DNA of 64,000 nt from Dermatemys mawii (GCA_007922305.1 ML677373.1:14514016-14578015); one strand, 5' to 3'. Counted from the stretch's first letter, positions 30,004-41,415 are shown. The notes: generated by a model from the sequence alone, not told the origin. Made by a program: numbers and translations.

Positions 30004-30629
30004 CAGGCCTGCAGAACATGCGGCTCGCGCTGGGGTTGGGCAGGGGAACAAGGCAAGTGGGGTTTTCTTGGGGGGGGGGGGGGGGGNNNNNNNNNNNNNN
30101 NNNNNNNNNNNNNNNNNNNNNNNNNNNNNNNNNNNNNNNNNNNNNNNNNNNNNNNNNNNNNNNNNNNNNNNNNNNNNNNNNNNNNNNNNNNNNNNNNNNN
30201 NNNNNNNNNNNNNNNNNNNNNNNNNNNNNNNNNNNNNNNNNNNNNNNNNNNNNNNNNNNNNNNNNNNNNNNNNNNNNNNNNNNNNNNNNNNNNNNNNNNN
30301 NNNNNNNNNNNNNNNNNNNNNNNNNNNNNNNNNNNNNNNNNNNNNNNNNNNNNNNNNNNNNNNNNNNNNNNNNNNNNNNNNNNNNNNNNNNNNNNNNNNN
30401 NNNNNNNNNNNNNNNNNNNNNNNNNNNNNNNNNNNNNNNNNNNNNNNNNNNNNNNNNNNNNNNNNNNNNNNNNNNNNNNNNNNNNNAGGTGTAGATGGGG
30501 GGGGGGGCAGTCAGAGGCTAAAGAGCAGGGGGAGGGGGAGGGAGTGGATGGGGGCGGGGCTTTTCAACCCACAGCTGTCTTTTTTTTTAGTAATATGGCC
30601 TTTCCCCCTTTCCAGGTTGTGCAGGCCTG
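30004..30629. mobile_element. hAT-type element spanning the assembly gap
   Basis: The left end caggcctgcagaacatgcgg and right end tgtgcaggcctg match the termini of the intact 208-bp element at 44201-44408. The flanking 8-mers ctgtagac and cagtacag agree at five positions. The centre is G-rich and includes the run of Ns, so its true length is unknown. Confidence 0.6.
30087..30486. other. Assembly gap (400 N)
   Basis: Exactly 400 undetermined bases lie between a run of 16 G on the left and another G-rich stretch on the right. Translated frames across it carry no information. Confidence 0.99.
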
Positions 30630-30634
30630 CAGTA

Positions 30635-30831
30635 CAGGCATGTCACATTGTACACGCATTTAACTTGCACAATTTCCGCTTTACACTATCGGAAAAAAAA
30701 AGGAAGAGAAAACTAAAAATATAAAAAATTTCTTTAGGGCGGGTGATTTCACCTGCCTTTGAAGTCAATGGGGTTTCGGCTTTAGGCGGAAACCACAGAA
30801 CCGAACCCGCGAATAAGATGCACCATGCCTG
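30635..30831. mobile_element. Tc1/mariner-like (Tigger-type) short element
   Basis: The ends caggcatg and catgcctg are inverted repeats bordered by TA on each side (30633-30634 and 30832-30833), as expected for mariner-superfamily insertion. It starts three bases after the hAT end at 30629. No coding capacity. Confidence 0.55.
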
Positions 30832-31089
30832 TACACTGAAGACAAGATGCATAGATTTGTAAACAGCCTCGAGCCTCTTTCCTCAGCTGCTCTCACAAAT
30901 GACCTTACATGTTTGATGTTACGTACTCATTGTTAATTGACTTTTGAGGTGCTGCCTTTAGGAACTGAGGCTTAGGACTAAAAACAAATTTAAAAGAAAT
31001 CTGCAAGCTTTAAAAGTACCCTTGTTATTTCACTAGTTAGTAATGCAAAAAAAAAAAATGATGAGTCTCTGGAAGAAGTTTAAACAACT

Positions 31090-34012
31090 CTTTTCACAGA
31101 CATCTTTATTATTAGTCAATGAACAGAAATAAATTCACCATTAACGTAGTTAGTGTGCTTTAAATGTTATCAAACTTCATAAAACATACAAAAATATTTC
31201 TCTTAGTGCATAGATTTGCTCAGTTACCACCACTATATTTTTACAGTCAGTAGGTCTTTAGCAAAGATTGTGTTGCATATCACGTTAACAGTTAGTTGTC
31301 ATGAGTTAGAGGAAATAAAGCTTATTAAAATAGAAGCGCTTCCATTAGTTACTGGACAATTCTGTTACATTGTCACTTTTACATAAACAATGTCCTACAC
31401 ATCTTAAACCATAGGATTTCCAATAGTAGCTGTGAATACTCTCAATTTTGCGCTACATCTCTACTGTTTTTTCAAAAAAGTTTAGCATTCACGTTGAAAT
31501 AATCCCTGCACTACAGTGGCAAGTATGTAAGACAAATCACCACCACAGGGAGAATCAGGTTTGATTAAGTACTGATGTCAATAGGGGCCTTCAGTTGAGT
31601 AGGAGTTGAATCAGGCCTCACGCACTAGTCCAGCCATTGTATGGACAGAACACACTGTCAGACTGGCTTAGAAGGCAGAAGGATTAGCCTACAGATGCGT
31701 ATCACTGGAGGCTTTCATTAATGGAGTGTTAGTTGGAAGAGAGAAAGAACCTATAATGCAGTAATTGATTTTGAACCAGTTAAGCAAAAATCTCAGTGAT
31801 CAAAAGAAAAGTGCCGGTAACTTTAACTCATCTTTATGTTTTGGATTTTATCCTATTGCAAAACAGTTTGTCACATTCTGTTATTGTCTAGTCAAATTCA
31901 GAAATGTCTGCTTAATGTAAACCAATATGTGCCATCAGTTGTACAGCTTGTGAAACCATATTGGTCAAAAAGAGCAGCAGCTACTGCACAGGGAATGTAT
32001 TACACTAAATCATTTCCAATATTGGACACTGGAATCCACATAAAAATATCCCTACTGTGGTATCAAGTTCTTCTTGGGTAGTAGTGCAGGAAGAAGCTAT
32101 TTAAAGGCAGCTGCTTTGGTACAGCTTAGTAACGAAACAGAGTTGGAGATGGAATCTGTATTAGTTCTCTTATAAATTAGGTTACATTTTTAATTGACAC
32201 TGGTAGGGGGTGTTTATTTAAGTCATAAGAAAGGCCAGATTTCCCACTCAATCTAGAATTGCCATTTCTAGTTTTTCTGCACATCAGCCTAGCTAGCCTT
32301 CATCAGTCTCAGGGTAGCCGAGTTTTTTGAGAACTGTTGGAGATTAGTACTCCCAGTAACAAAAGTAAGCCCAGTCTCCTTGGCATAAAAAAACAACTTG
32401 AAACTATGGTATTTGAGAGCAAATGTGATACATGTTTTAAATTAACACTGCCCAGGATAAGCCTATAGACTTGCTCTGAAAAATTAAGAGCTCAAGTATC
32501 TTAGATTCAAGTTTTTAACACAATGCTATAAAGCATCCAGCATCATTATGCCATTTGGATTACTCAATTGGCTTAAGCTTTTGACACGCTTTCAATGACA
32601 CCAGCTCAAGCAAGGGAATGCAACAATTGTGGGAAGAATGTGCCACACAGAATCAGTTTAAAAACAGCTCCAGGTGCATATGTTAATTGCCTCTGATGAT
32701 GCCTCTATTTCCGTTCACATGTTCCCTTAATTGGGTTTGGCTAAGCAAGAGCAGACTGCCTCCTCTGGAGTTGATACTTCCACTTCACAAAAACAAATAT
32801 TTTCTGGTATTGTGCTCCTACTGCACAGGCTGCTGAATTTAACCCAGCTTCCCTGAACTGTTAGCATCAATGAGGCTAGTTCCTAGAAGAGAGTTTTTAA
32901 AAAGCATTAAAGCACTGTTAGAATCATAGAGAGTAATTAATGTTTGCCAGGTGTTAGGGAATGAATTATTTTAGAAGTATATAGGTTTTTAAAAGCAATT
33001 GACACCCACAAAAAAAAAAATTAAATACACAGTCAAACATGGCAGTTTCCTTTTAAACACAACCACATATGTAACTTTCATTTGCTTTGATGATCTAATA
33101 CACTTGTCAACAATGCAGCTAAGAGTTACTTTAAAAAAAAATAAGCATTTTCAGACACAACATTAAAAGTTATCCCATTTTATTCAGTTGGGTCACATTA
33201 GTTTGGAGAAGAGAAATGAATGTGTTTACTAAACATCAATGGCAGTTTGACATCTGGGAACCTCATTTTAGCAAGCCGCCCTGTGTGGTTGATACAACGG
33301 ATGAGTTCTGTGGACTGTTTTAAGCAGTAAATATCACTGCTTAGAAGATATCATGGCATGCTACTTCACAGTTAAGGCAGTTGTCAGAGACTCAGTGAGC
33401 CAGGTACTGTGTACAGAAATCAGACAGCTAAACTCCACCCCCAAACATGGATTTGAGACTCTTCATAGATTGAGCAGTTTGAGGAAGGAGAAAGCAGTAC
33501 AAAATCAGATTATTGAAAACTGCCTCTCTCTGTAATACAAACCCTTGCATCTTCACCAGATCACTTAAAAGTTTTGGTGACAGCAGAGAGAGACTGCACC
33601 CTGAGGAGTCTGAGAAATAAGGGCAGTATTTACATTTCAGGGGGCAACAGTTTTGCCACAAGCCACAGAAGCCTGAATTTATAATTTATGCAAAAAATAT
33701 ATAGCTATCTAACTGCCTGATTTTTCTAGAAGTCTTTACTTTTCATGCAGCAGTTGACCAGTTGTCTTTTTATGCCAAATACAACCAATAAACTTCACTG
33801 ACTTGTATCTGAAGCATGTCAGCTTGATAGACAAATGAGGTACCCTTTATCTAAATACAATATTAAGTTAAAAAGAGCAAAGGGGATAGTAAATATAAAA
33901 GATATACTATTATTAGTTAAAATATTAACCCTAACAATAACTTAAGGTTTCATACACAATTAATCCATTGCTTCAGAAGACAGCAGCATATAATTCTCAC
34001 ATTCTACAAAGT
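31090..34012 (-). other. ANKRD40: Probable 3' UTR of the ANKRD40-family gene
   Basis: About 2.9 kb of AT-rich sequence follows the stop with almost no recognisable transposons, unlike the DNA on either side. That is what one expects of transcribed UTR. The end is placed just after the - strand AATAAA at 31110-31105. An earlier AATAAA lies at 33184-33179. Confidence 0.5.
31105..31110 (-). terminator. Candidate distal polyadenylation signal of the ANKRD40-family gene
   Basis: AATAAA on the - strand (taataataaagatg) about 2.9 kb after the stop. An alternative proximal signal at 33184-33179 (gaataaaatggg) would give a UTR of about 0.85 kb. Confidence 0.45.
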
Positions 34013-34156
34013 TCAGTAAGTCAGCTTTGATGCTTTACTATTGTAGCAAGACCTCTCTGTCAGTGTTGATGCAGCATTTCTAAAAGGAGAGTTGTCATTT
34101 TTCATTAGAACCAGCTCCAGTTCTTGAAAATCCTGAAGTCTTGCAACATCTTTGTC
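34013..34156 (-). CDS. ANKRD40: ANKRD40-family exon 5, C-terminus and stop
   Basis: These 47 codons, DKDVARLQDFQELELVLMKN to CYNSKASKLTY, end in TGA at 34015-34013. The acceptor attttaag ends at 34157. The LQDFQELELVL helix and the NAASTLTER...ASKLTY tail are family hallmarks. Confidence 0.93.
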   Translation of the reverse strand, partial: DKDVARLQDFQELELVLMKNDNSPFRNAASTLTERSCYNSKASKLTY

Positions 34157-37100
34157 CTTAAAATGATGAAAACAAAAAAAGCAAAATGTCTATAAATACA
34201 TTTATCATTAATGCATTTAAACAAGATCAGGCCTGGAAAGTAAGCCTTAACCAACGGTGAGGTACAATTCTACACAACAATGTACATAAGTACTATTTTT
34301 TCTAGTTAACAGATGTGTCACTTTGTTTTGCTCTATGACGGAATCTCTCAATATCTTTAAGATGACTTTTCCATTCTTCAAGTACTCACTATTTGTACAT
34401 ACTGAATTAAACGGTAAAAAGATCTGACCAGAACATTGCTAAGAAGATCAGTGCATGTGTCAGTTAAGACCAGTTAATTTCAGACACAGAACCATGAGAG
34501 CTATGTTGTCTGAACACAAAGGAATGTTTACTTTGCTGAAGGGGTACCTTTATACATTATTTGCAACAAAAGCTGAGGTAAGGTATTTCCCCCCCTCCAC
34601 ACACACACAAAGATACTTCCATTTCCACGTACTAATGATATGCTCAAGAGATAAACATGCACACTGTGCATTCAGTCTTACATTTCAAATACCTGGCAAC
34701 TGTAGGTGCCTGTGATTTCACATGCTTTTCGAGTTTAAAAACAATATATACACTTTGATAAAAATACTTGTTTACTAGATCATGATGAAATGGCATTATA
34801 TGCCTCCTATGAAATATTTCTTTGGCCTGAATACTTAAAATATATATACAGTAGACTCTCGATTATCCAGGATTGGGTTAACCAGAAAGTGGATTAACCA
34901 GGACGTCAAAAAAAAAAAAAAAAAAAATGTGTAACTCGCATGGCCGGCTCTGGCTTTGTTGCCGCCCCAAGCACACAAACACCCACCCCACCCCACCACC
35001 ACCAGGGCACAGGGCAGCCAGTAAACCAACACCCTTTCCTCCCGGCGCAGGGTGGCTGGTGAACCAACCCTCCATCCCCATATTTCCTATGGATGGTGAT
35101 TATCCAGGATTTTATTAACCAGGATTAATTTTTTCCCTGTCATCCTGGATAATCGAGAGTCTACTGTATATATACTTTGTACTCCAGAGTCCAACATAGA
35201 GAAATAAAATGAATAATATCCAATTAGCAATTAAATATGGAAATTCCTCTTACCTTTCTTACCAACGTATTTGGTAACTTTCTAATCTTCTCCACTTGCT
35301 CTTGATTAACACCCAATTCACAGCAACTGACTCTGAGTAGATCCTGATAGGTCAGTTCTTGTCTGTCTAATTCAATCTCAATGAAGTCATTTTCCCTAAG
35401 GTTCTGAATTCTTACCTTAAGCACCAATTCTAGTAAAATAAATAAATAAATAAATATATTCATGTGGAAGGAGATCTGATCTAATCTTACAGAGAAAAAT
35501 AATCAGTATAATAGACTGAAACTGAGGGAGAATTTACATTTTATTATTTAAACTCGGTTTTTGTTGGCGTAACACCAGTCACTCTTATAAGGATTTAAAC
35601 CAGAGATACCCATAGAAAGTCCATTAACATATCAACAATGAAGGAAACAACCCAGAGGAAACCTTAAAATGAAATGGGCATATTTTTTAAAAAAATCTGC
35701 AATATTCAAGTGAAGAAAATATGCATTTCTCTTCTGGTAGCCCTCTTAGCTACCAGAAACGCTGAATCAGCTTGCATGTGCTCTGTGAGATGGCCATGTT
35801 AGGAGTCTGTGGTATATTTGTGTCTACAGTGAGCAATGGGGCCTCATAAAGAGGTGCTGGTGGGAGACTGGAAAAGATGACTGGTTCAGATTACAATTTC
35901 TGTTCTGGGGGTTCTAACAGTTTAGTTTATGGCTGAAATGGGAATGAAACCAGATTTTTCTGGTTAAACATAAACAGCAGCACAGCTTCACTATAATGTC
36001 ATATCAGATCTGTTCCACTTGTGAGAGCAAACAGGATGCATGTAACTAGCCACATTCTGGTCAGTTACGCTAGAGTAAATTGCAGATAACTCCACTGACT
36101 TCAAGAAAGGTTTTCTGGATTCACGTCAGTGTAATAGAGCAGACCCAGTATGAAATTCATTTGAAAAAAAGCATTAGGAGATGTATAGAAACCTCAGAAA
36201 AAGCAGCTAAGTTTTGTTACTAAGGGCTTGTCTACACACAAAATAAAGCGGGGTGTGAATTTGAAGTGGATTAACTCTTATTTCAGCTATTCCAGAATAA
36301 CTCTCTTTATAAACAAGCCCTGAATTACAAGTTGTATTGGTTTACAAGAGAGTTATTACACCTTGTATCATATTTGGCAGGGTTTGTGATTTTTATATTG
36401 TTTGGGTTTTAGACTAGGATCTCTCCAGCAGCGGAAAAGCAGATGTAATTGTCTGTAACACATTTATAGTACTGTATAAACAATACAACAATTATTCTAG
36501 TTAGCAGTGTGGGGAGAGCATTTGAAATAGAAGGAACAGATCGCTCTCTCTGCCACCATACTGTCCCTTTGACATTTCCTGCAACATTTCTACCTCTCCT
36601 CCAAGAGAATGGAAGGAGACAGATTTGAGAACAGCATAAAATGCACCATCACTTCAGATCTCAACTAGAGATGCAATCATGGATCAGCAGTGTGGTAGCA
36701 AGATACATGATCTTGGAAAATTACACGTTGTTACCTTGCACATTATATGGAAAAGTTCCAGTGAAGAAAAGTGGCTGAAATGTCGGTGCAGCCCCTGTAT
36801 GAGAGCCATTCTGCTGCTGAGATACAGGATGTTTAGATGCTACTGGAGAAAAGAGGCCTCTATTATGAGACATCGATGGCTGACAAATGGAGCCATTCTG
36901 GATTCTAGGTTTTGGATATTCTGGCACCATGATGGCTGCTGATGGGGCGGGCTGACCTTCCTCAGAGGGTACCACGGGAAAACCATCTTCACTGGGTGAT
37001 GATGTGGGTGTGCATAGGGTTTCGACCTGAGTTGCTGATGAACAAGAACTAGTTTCACACAAAGAAGCAAAAGAGATGGAAGTGCTTTCATTCTGGCATG

Positions 37101-40100
37101 CTGTTGAGATGTCTGGAATGCTGTTGCTTTCTTTAGTGTAAACATAAGGGAAGGGTGGATTGGCCAAATAGTTTGCAACAATTGGCAAGTTTAAGTCTTC
37201 CACTTCTTGGAATTCATTTTCCTCCACTTCAGGGGGAGAGAGAGAGAGAAAAAAAAAGAGAAAAAACAACAACTTGTTACTTAAATATTACCATCTTCCC
37301 CAATTTAAATATAAAATTAGAGTTTTCCTATTGTCTTTCACAAAATTACATCATCTTGCAAAAATCACAAGAATTGCACCAATGTAGCTGGAGCCTATGG
37401 GTACTTGGAAGCATGGCAAAATGTTGGCAGTGTGATATGAAAGAAAAGAATAAAAATCAAGAGGGAAAAGAATTTCTGTACAGACTCTGAGCTGGAAGCC
37501 AAAAAACAAAGCCAAAGAAAAATGAATAAACCATCAAAAGCAGATACAAGGGATACCTTTAAATACAGCAAGACCAGTTTACCATCTCTGAAAGGATCAG
37601 ACTGAGAAGTAGTTTCTTCGCTAAACCTTAGTTTTGATATGATTTTTTTAAAGGACATTATTTAAAACAATTGGTTTTGATAGATGCCAGCAAAGGAAAT
37701 GGAACGTTTCTCTCAGTTAGCGGGGTGTTCAACATAGGGTTCAATCCTGCAGTCCTCACATTTGCCAAACTATTGCAAGAAATCTGGCTTAAATAAGAAC
37801 TGCAGAGGTAGGCCCATTAACAGTAACAATGCCAAAGAAGCCCAAACAAGATGCACAACAATTTGTTTAGGCGGGTGAAAGTGACACATACCCCATACCT
37901 GGTAAGTGAGGCCCAGATTTTATAGGTATTTAGGTACCTAACTTCCTTTGAAATCAATGGGAGCTAGACACCTAAATTCCTTTAAAAATTTGGGCATGAA
38001 TGATTAGTGACCAGACAAACAAATCAGGCAGGAATTATGTGGGAGTTCATTTCCCTTGGACATGGCAGCCTAAACTTTCAAAAGTCAGAACCCAAGTTTT
38101 GTGTGTAATAGATGCAGATGTTTACCCAGACAAAGGAAAAACCAGTTTTCAAAGATTATACCAATCACATAAATGACTCTGTACTTAGCTGCACGAGCAT
38201 TTACACAGCAGTCATGCAGCTAATACACACTCTTCATGGATTGTCAAAGTGATCAGCCTGAATTTAAGAGGCCAGTTCTCCATACAAATATCACTAACAT
38301 ATACAAGCATGTCCACTGAAGGTCACAAAAGGTGAAATTTCTATGGTACAGAAACACTGGACTCAATCTGCACCACATTTCTAAGAGTGTCACATATCTA
38401 ATTTGGGGCTTGCTTCTCAGCACGTGTGGCATAAGCTTTTTAATATAACAACTTGTTTTGTTGTATGTATGGAGAAGGTGAAGTTTTACTGCCAGGAAGT
38501 CGTAACACAGCTATGAAATTCTGAAAAGCCATCACTTCAATATGTAGCAGTTGCTTCTATATACAATGGCCTGGTAAGACGTTTAGTTCAGTTTGACCAG
38601 GTCTATTTGTGCTTATATAATAAAAGACTTTGGCTTGATGCTTGATTCAGCTCCATGTAAGTCCATGGAAACACTTCAATGAGAGTTGAAAAAGCAGTTA
38701 CATTATGAGTTCAGTAGCTAAAAGAAGACTCAAAGTGCTTATCTACACAAGGAAATGTACTGATAAAGTTATACCGGTATAATTATACCAGTATAACTCC
38801 CTACACGCACACACTTTTTATTCCCAAATAGGAGTACTTTCTTCCAGTTTAGCTTATGTCACTTTCACTACAGTGGTATAATTGTTGCAGTAAATTTCCC
38901 CATGTAAAAAAGCCATAAGAAAGCACTTTCCTAGCAAGAGAGGAGTTTTTGAACTGCATTTGGCAATCATCAGTTTATAGTATCACATTAAAAAAGTAAA
39001 ACAGGTTTATCTACTAGTTAAAAAATAATCACACTAAACAAATTTGAAGATCATATGAGGAAATACATCAGCAATCACCTTTAAACCTGAATGTGTCATG
39101 TAAATCAAATGGCATACACTCTCTTACTCTCTGTCCCCTCTCCTCAGCAAAGTCCATATTGACCTACTCTGTCTCAGTCAGGCTTTGCTTGACATAAACT
39201 GTTCTTGCACTTATATTTATACTGATTTCCACAGGAGTATGACTGAGGCCAAAGTAACTTGCCCAGAGTGAATCAGTATCAGAACCAGAAGTAAAATTCA
39301 GGAGTCCTAATTCCAACAGTTTCTTATAACATATTAGAATATATTTACAAATATCTACAAGGCAGTAGGTACATGCACATGGAATATCAAAAGATATTAA
39401 CATATTTAGCTACATGAGGTATAATCTTTTAAACTCATATACATAGATAAGGGATTACCGGTCATAGAAAGGTACGCTCCATCTACAACATTTTTATAAA
39501 CAGGTAACTGAATTGGAAGAGCAAAACTTTTTTGAGAGTAAGTAAAAAAGTAAACTCATAAAATTCACTGCCACAAAATTCATCTAACGCAAATTTCATC
39601 TTGGCGCAAAACATGTTCACAGCAAAGATATAAACTCTAGAAAAACCTGCTATCCTTCCTTGCAAGAATTGTGCCACTGAAGTCAATGGAACTACTTTTC
39701 TGAGTAAGCATTACTGGTGTGACTTAAAGACAGGACTCGACCCTGTCTTTATAACAGAAATGCTGTCAGTGTATTGAACTAGGGAAAACCACTAAATACT
39801 AAGACCAACTATTTTAGAATAAATGTCAACGTATGTAAGTGTACCTCCCATAATCTTCCAGATTTCTTTCTTTGACGTTAACTGGGCTGCCAGTTCTCCT
39901 CTAGCCGTGAGAATCCCCTTATCAGCACCAGCATCTATCAGGCAAGAGACCACGTCAGCATGGTTCCGTTTGCACGCCCAGTGCAAACAAGTCCTATGTG
40001 TAAAAAAAAAAATATATATTGGTGATTTTGTAGTTCCAATGAACTATACCCTGACCACAAAATCCACAGTTCTAAACCTTTACATGCCAATAATAATAAT

Positions 40101-41415
40101 CCATTTGCCTGAGGTTGCATGTAGAATAAGAGTGACTTGGGAGACACCATAGGCACTTCCACATTTAAACTGAACATGATTCAGTTTTAAATTCCATGGG
40201 GCAGAGACCACCTTTACCTTCGGTCAGTATGCACTGAGTACACTGTCAGTGATAAACAAACAAAAATAACAACACTGCTTTATGCTATTAATAAAATATA
40301 CTGTTGGTGATCCCTATACTTGAGCAATGTTGATTGTTATACAATATAGTGTAATAAAAATTACACTATAAACTTCGCAGACCCCTGTAAAGGCTTGGAC
40401 TAAAATATTCAAAAATGAGGGCTTAAAGTGACATCTCTTAAGTCTGTATTTAGGCATATAAATGAGCAGTCCAATGTTACACAGTCTGACCTTCTGTGTA
40501 TCACAGGCCATTCAATTTCAGCCAGGTACTGAGTCCAAAATATGTTGGACTAAAGCAAATCTTCCAGAAAGGCATCCAGGGTTCAAGGCATCAAGAGATG
40601 GAGAATCTACCGCTGCACTTGTTGGTTTGTTTCAGCAGCAAAGCATCTGCACTGTTAAAAATTTGAACTTCAGCTCCCAACTACTGAGTCTTCTTATGCC
40701 CTTCTCCACTAAAAACTGTCGTTTTTTCCCCAATACCTCAGTGCATCAAGCAGCTCTCAAGAAAGTCAATGGGAGATGCAGGGTGCTCCAGCTACTTACT
40801 TAGACACCTAAATAAGAACCATGGGACCCCATTTTAGGGTTTATACTTTAGAAAATTTTGGCCCAAGGCTTTATCATAGTTCAGTAACATGCTATCACTC
40901 AGTTTGGCCCCATCTACACAGATAAAGCCAAGCCCCGATACTACAAATCAGGGTACTACCACATTAACACAATCACACTGAATAACGTGGGGTGACAAGC
41001 CTACATGCATTCACACGTTTATTAATGATAATGCTTAGCTCTTATACAGCATTTTTCATCACAATATCTCAAAACACTTTACAGAGGAGATCAATATAAT
41101 TATCCCATTTTACAGATGGGAAAACTGAGACACAGATGGCACTAGCAGCGGGGGAGGGTTTAACACCTGGGAGTAGGGGTGCAGGAGGTTCTAGCAGCCA
41201 GCGAGGGGCACACAGGAAGGTATAACAGCCGGGGGGGGGGGGGGCAGTTGGTTCTAGCGCACGGGGGGTAGGGGCACTTACCAGCCATTGATCTCATTTG
41301 GGGAGTTGACGTCAGCCCCGCTCTGCAGCAGGCGCCGCACCTCCGCCAGGTCCCCCAGAGCGGCCGCTTCCCGCAGCCTCTCCTGCAGCTCCCTCTGCTC
41401 CAGGGGGCCGCTCAT
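34013..41415 (-). CDS. ANKRD40: Ankyrin repeat domain protein of the ANKRD40 family (complete, five exons)
   Basis: Five - strand exons join in phase: 41415-41282, 39993-39845, 37226-36735, 35429-35254, 34156-34013. They encode 364 residues, close to the roughly 368 I recall for human ANKRD40. Residues 1-94 form ankyrin repeats (LREAAALGDLAEV, NGWTCLHWACKRNHADVV, GADKGILTARGE). Residues 95-259 are a Pro/Ser-rich, probably disordered linker with a conserved VANYLANPPFPYVY motif. Residues 260-364 are the conserved C-terminal domain (LVLKVRIQN, ENDFIEIELDRQELTYQDLL, CCELGVN, IRKLPNTL, ending NAASTLTERSCYNSKASKLTY). No enzymatic residues are evident, and the cellular role of the family is poorly known. 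The gene is convergent with LUC7L3. That position fits human ANKRD40CL better than ANKRD40, so the symbol denotes family rather than proven orthology. Confidence 0.93.
34157..35253 (-). other. ANKRD40: Intron 4 of the ANKRD40-family gene
   Basis: AT-rich GT-AG intron. Its main content is the Tigger-like element at 34849-35166, which lies about 90 bases from the exon 4 donor. Confidence 0.7.
34849..35166. mobile_element. Tigger/pogo-like non-autonomous element
   Basis: The left terminal repeat cagtagactctcgattatcc and its exact inverse at the right end (ggataatcgagagtctactg) border a 318-bp element. It is flanked by TA on both sides (34847-34848, 35167-35168), the mariner-superfamily target. 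The interior has further attatccagg / ttaaccagga repeats, a poly(A) run and a GC-rich core. Confidence 0.9.
35254..35429 (-). CDS. ANKRD40: ANKRD40-family exon 4, conserved C-terminal domain
   Basis: The exon completes Glu259 and adds 58 codons, LVLKVRIQNLRENDFIEIEL to IRKLPNTLVRK. Acceptor ttttactag ends at 35430; donor gtaaga starts at 35253. Compared with the human protein as I recall it (IQNPSLREN), two residues are missing. The codons AAG-GTA-AGA inside the exon form a donor-like sequence. Confidence 0.93.
35439..35458. repeat. AAAT microsatellite at exon 4 acceptor
   Basis: About five AAAT units sit ten bases from the exon 4 acceptor (35430). On the - strand the repeat (atttattt) forms the pyrimidine-poor tract before ttttactag. 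Confidence 0.9.
36223..36321. mobile_element. 99-bp inverted-repeat element
   Basis: The left end agggcttgtctacac and right end tttataaacaagccct are inverted over the terminal agggcttgt. Short member of the recurring gggcttgtctacac family in this window. Confidence 0.55.
36735..37226 (-). CDS. ANKRD40: ANKRD40-family exon 3, Pro/Ser-rich linker
   Basis: The 492-base exon encodes residues from Val95 to the first base of Glu259: VEENEFQEVEDLNLPIVANY, LANPPFPYVY, a long Ser/Thr/Pro-rich part, SICQPSMSHNRGLFSPVASK and FQPLFFTGTFPYNVQ. The acceptor is preceded by a striking ctctctctct tract. The long Asp run I recall at the start of this region in human ANKRD40 is reduced to scattered acids. The ORF upstream of the acceptor is intron. 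Confidence 0.92.
37227..39844 (-). other. ANKRD40: Intron 2 of the ANKRD40-family gene
   Basis: A 2.6-kb intron. It holds the 180-bp inverted-repeat element at 38735-38914; the remainder is unassigned unique sequence. Confidence 0.7.
38735..38914. mobile_element. 180-bp non-autonomous inverted-repeat element (second copy)
   Basis: The ends gtgcttatctacac and tgtaaaaaagcc, with inner ggaaatgtactg / cagtaaatttcc, are inverted repeats. Length and interior order match the copy at 715-894, so the two are members of one family. Confidence 0.65.
39845..39993 (-). CDS. ANKRD40: ANKRD40-family exon 2, second ankyrin repeat
   Basis: The exon completes Trp45 and encodes TCLHWACKRNHADVVSCLID and onward to WKIMG, plus the first base of Val95. 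Acceptor cacatag ends at 39994; the donor gtacac begins at 39844 and is weaker than consensus. The TCLHWAC helix-turn is the most conserved ankyrin signature in the protein. Confidence 0.94.
41025..41140 (+). repeat. MIR-like SINE relic
   Basis: Blocks ctcttatacagcattttt, ctcaaaacactttacag, ataattatcccattttacag and atgggaaaactgagacacag match the MIR core and 3' region closely. Confidence 0.6.
41229..41244. repeat. Homopolymer run of 16 G
   Basis: Uninterrupted G16, read as C16 in the pre-mRNA of the - strand gene, shortly after exon 1. Further G runs follow at 41263-41274. Confidence 0.95.
41282..41415 (-). CDS. ANKRD40: ANKRD40-family exon 1, start codon and first ankyrin repeat
   Basis: The ATG at 41415-41413 (context gaggcgATGA, with G at -3) opens 44 codons plus two bases, MSGPLEQRELQERLREAAAL onward to NSPNEING. 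The start is chosen because it aligns with the family's usual N-terminus. The donor gtaagtg begins at 41281. The exon is very GC-rich, inside the CpG island. Confidence 0.94.

Larger units (their letters stand above)
35430..36734 (-). other. ANKRD40: Intron 3 of the ANKRD40-family gene
   Basis: A GT-AG intron with one short inverted-repeat element (36223-36321). Otherwise I see no recognisable feature. Confidence 0.7.
39994..41281 (-). other. ANKRD40: Intron 1 of the ANKRD40-family gene
   Basis: GT-AG intron. It contains a MIR-like relic at 41025-41140 and a run of 16 G (41229-41244) only about 40 bases from the exon 1 donor. Confidence 0.7.

Noticed and set aside
29985..30724. Open frames of more than 200 codons across the Ns
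   Set aside because: They are open only because the undetermined bases contain no stops.
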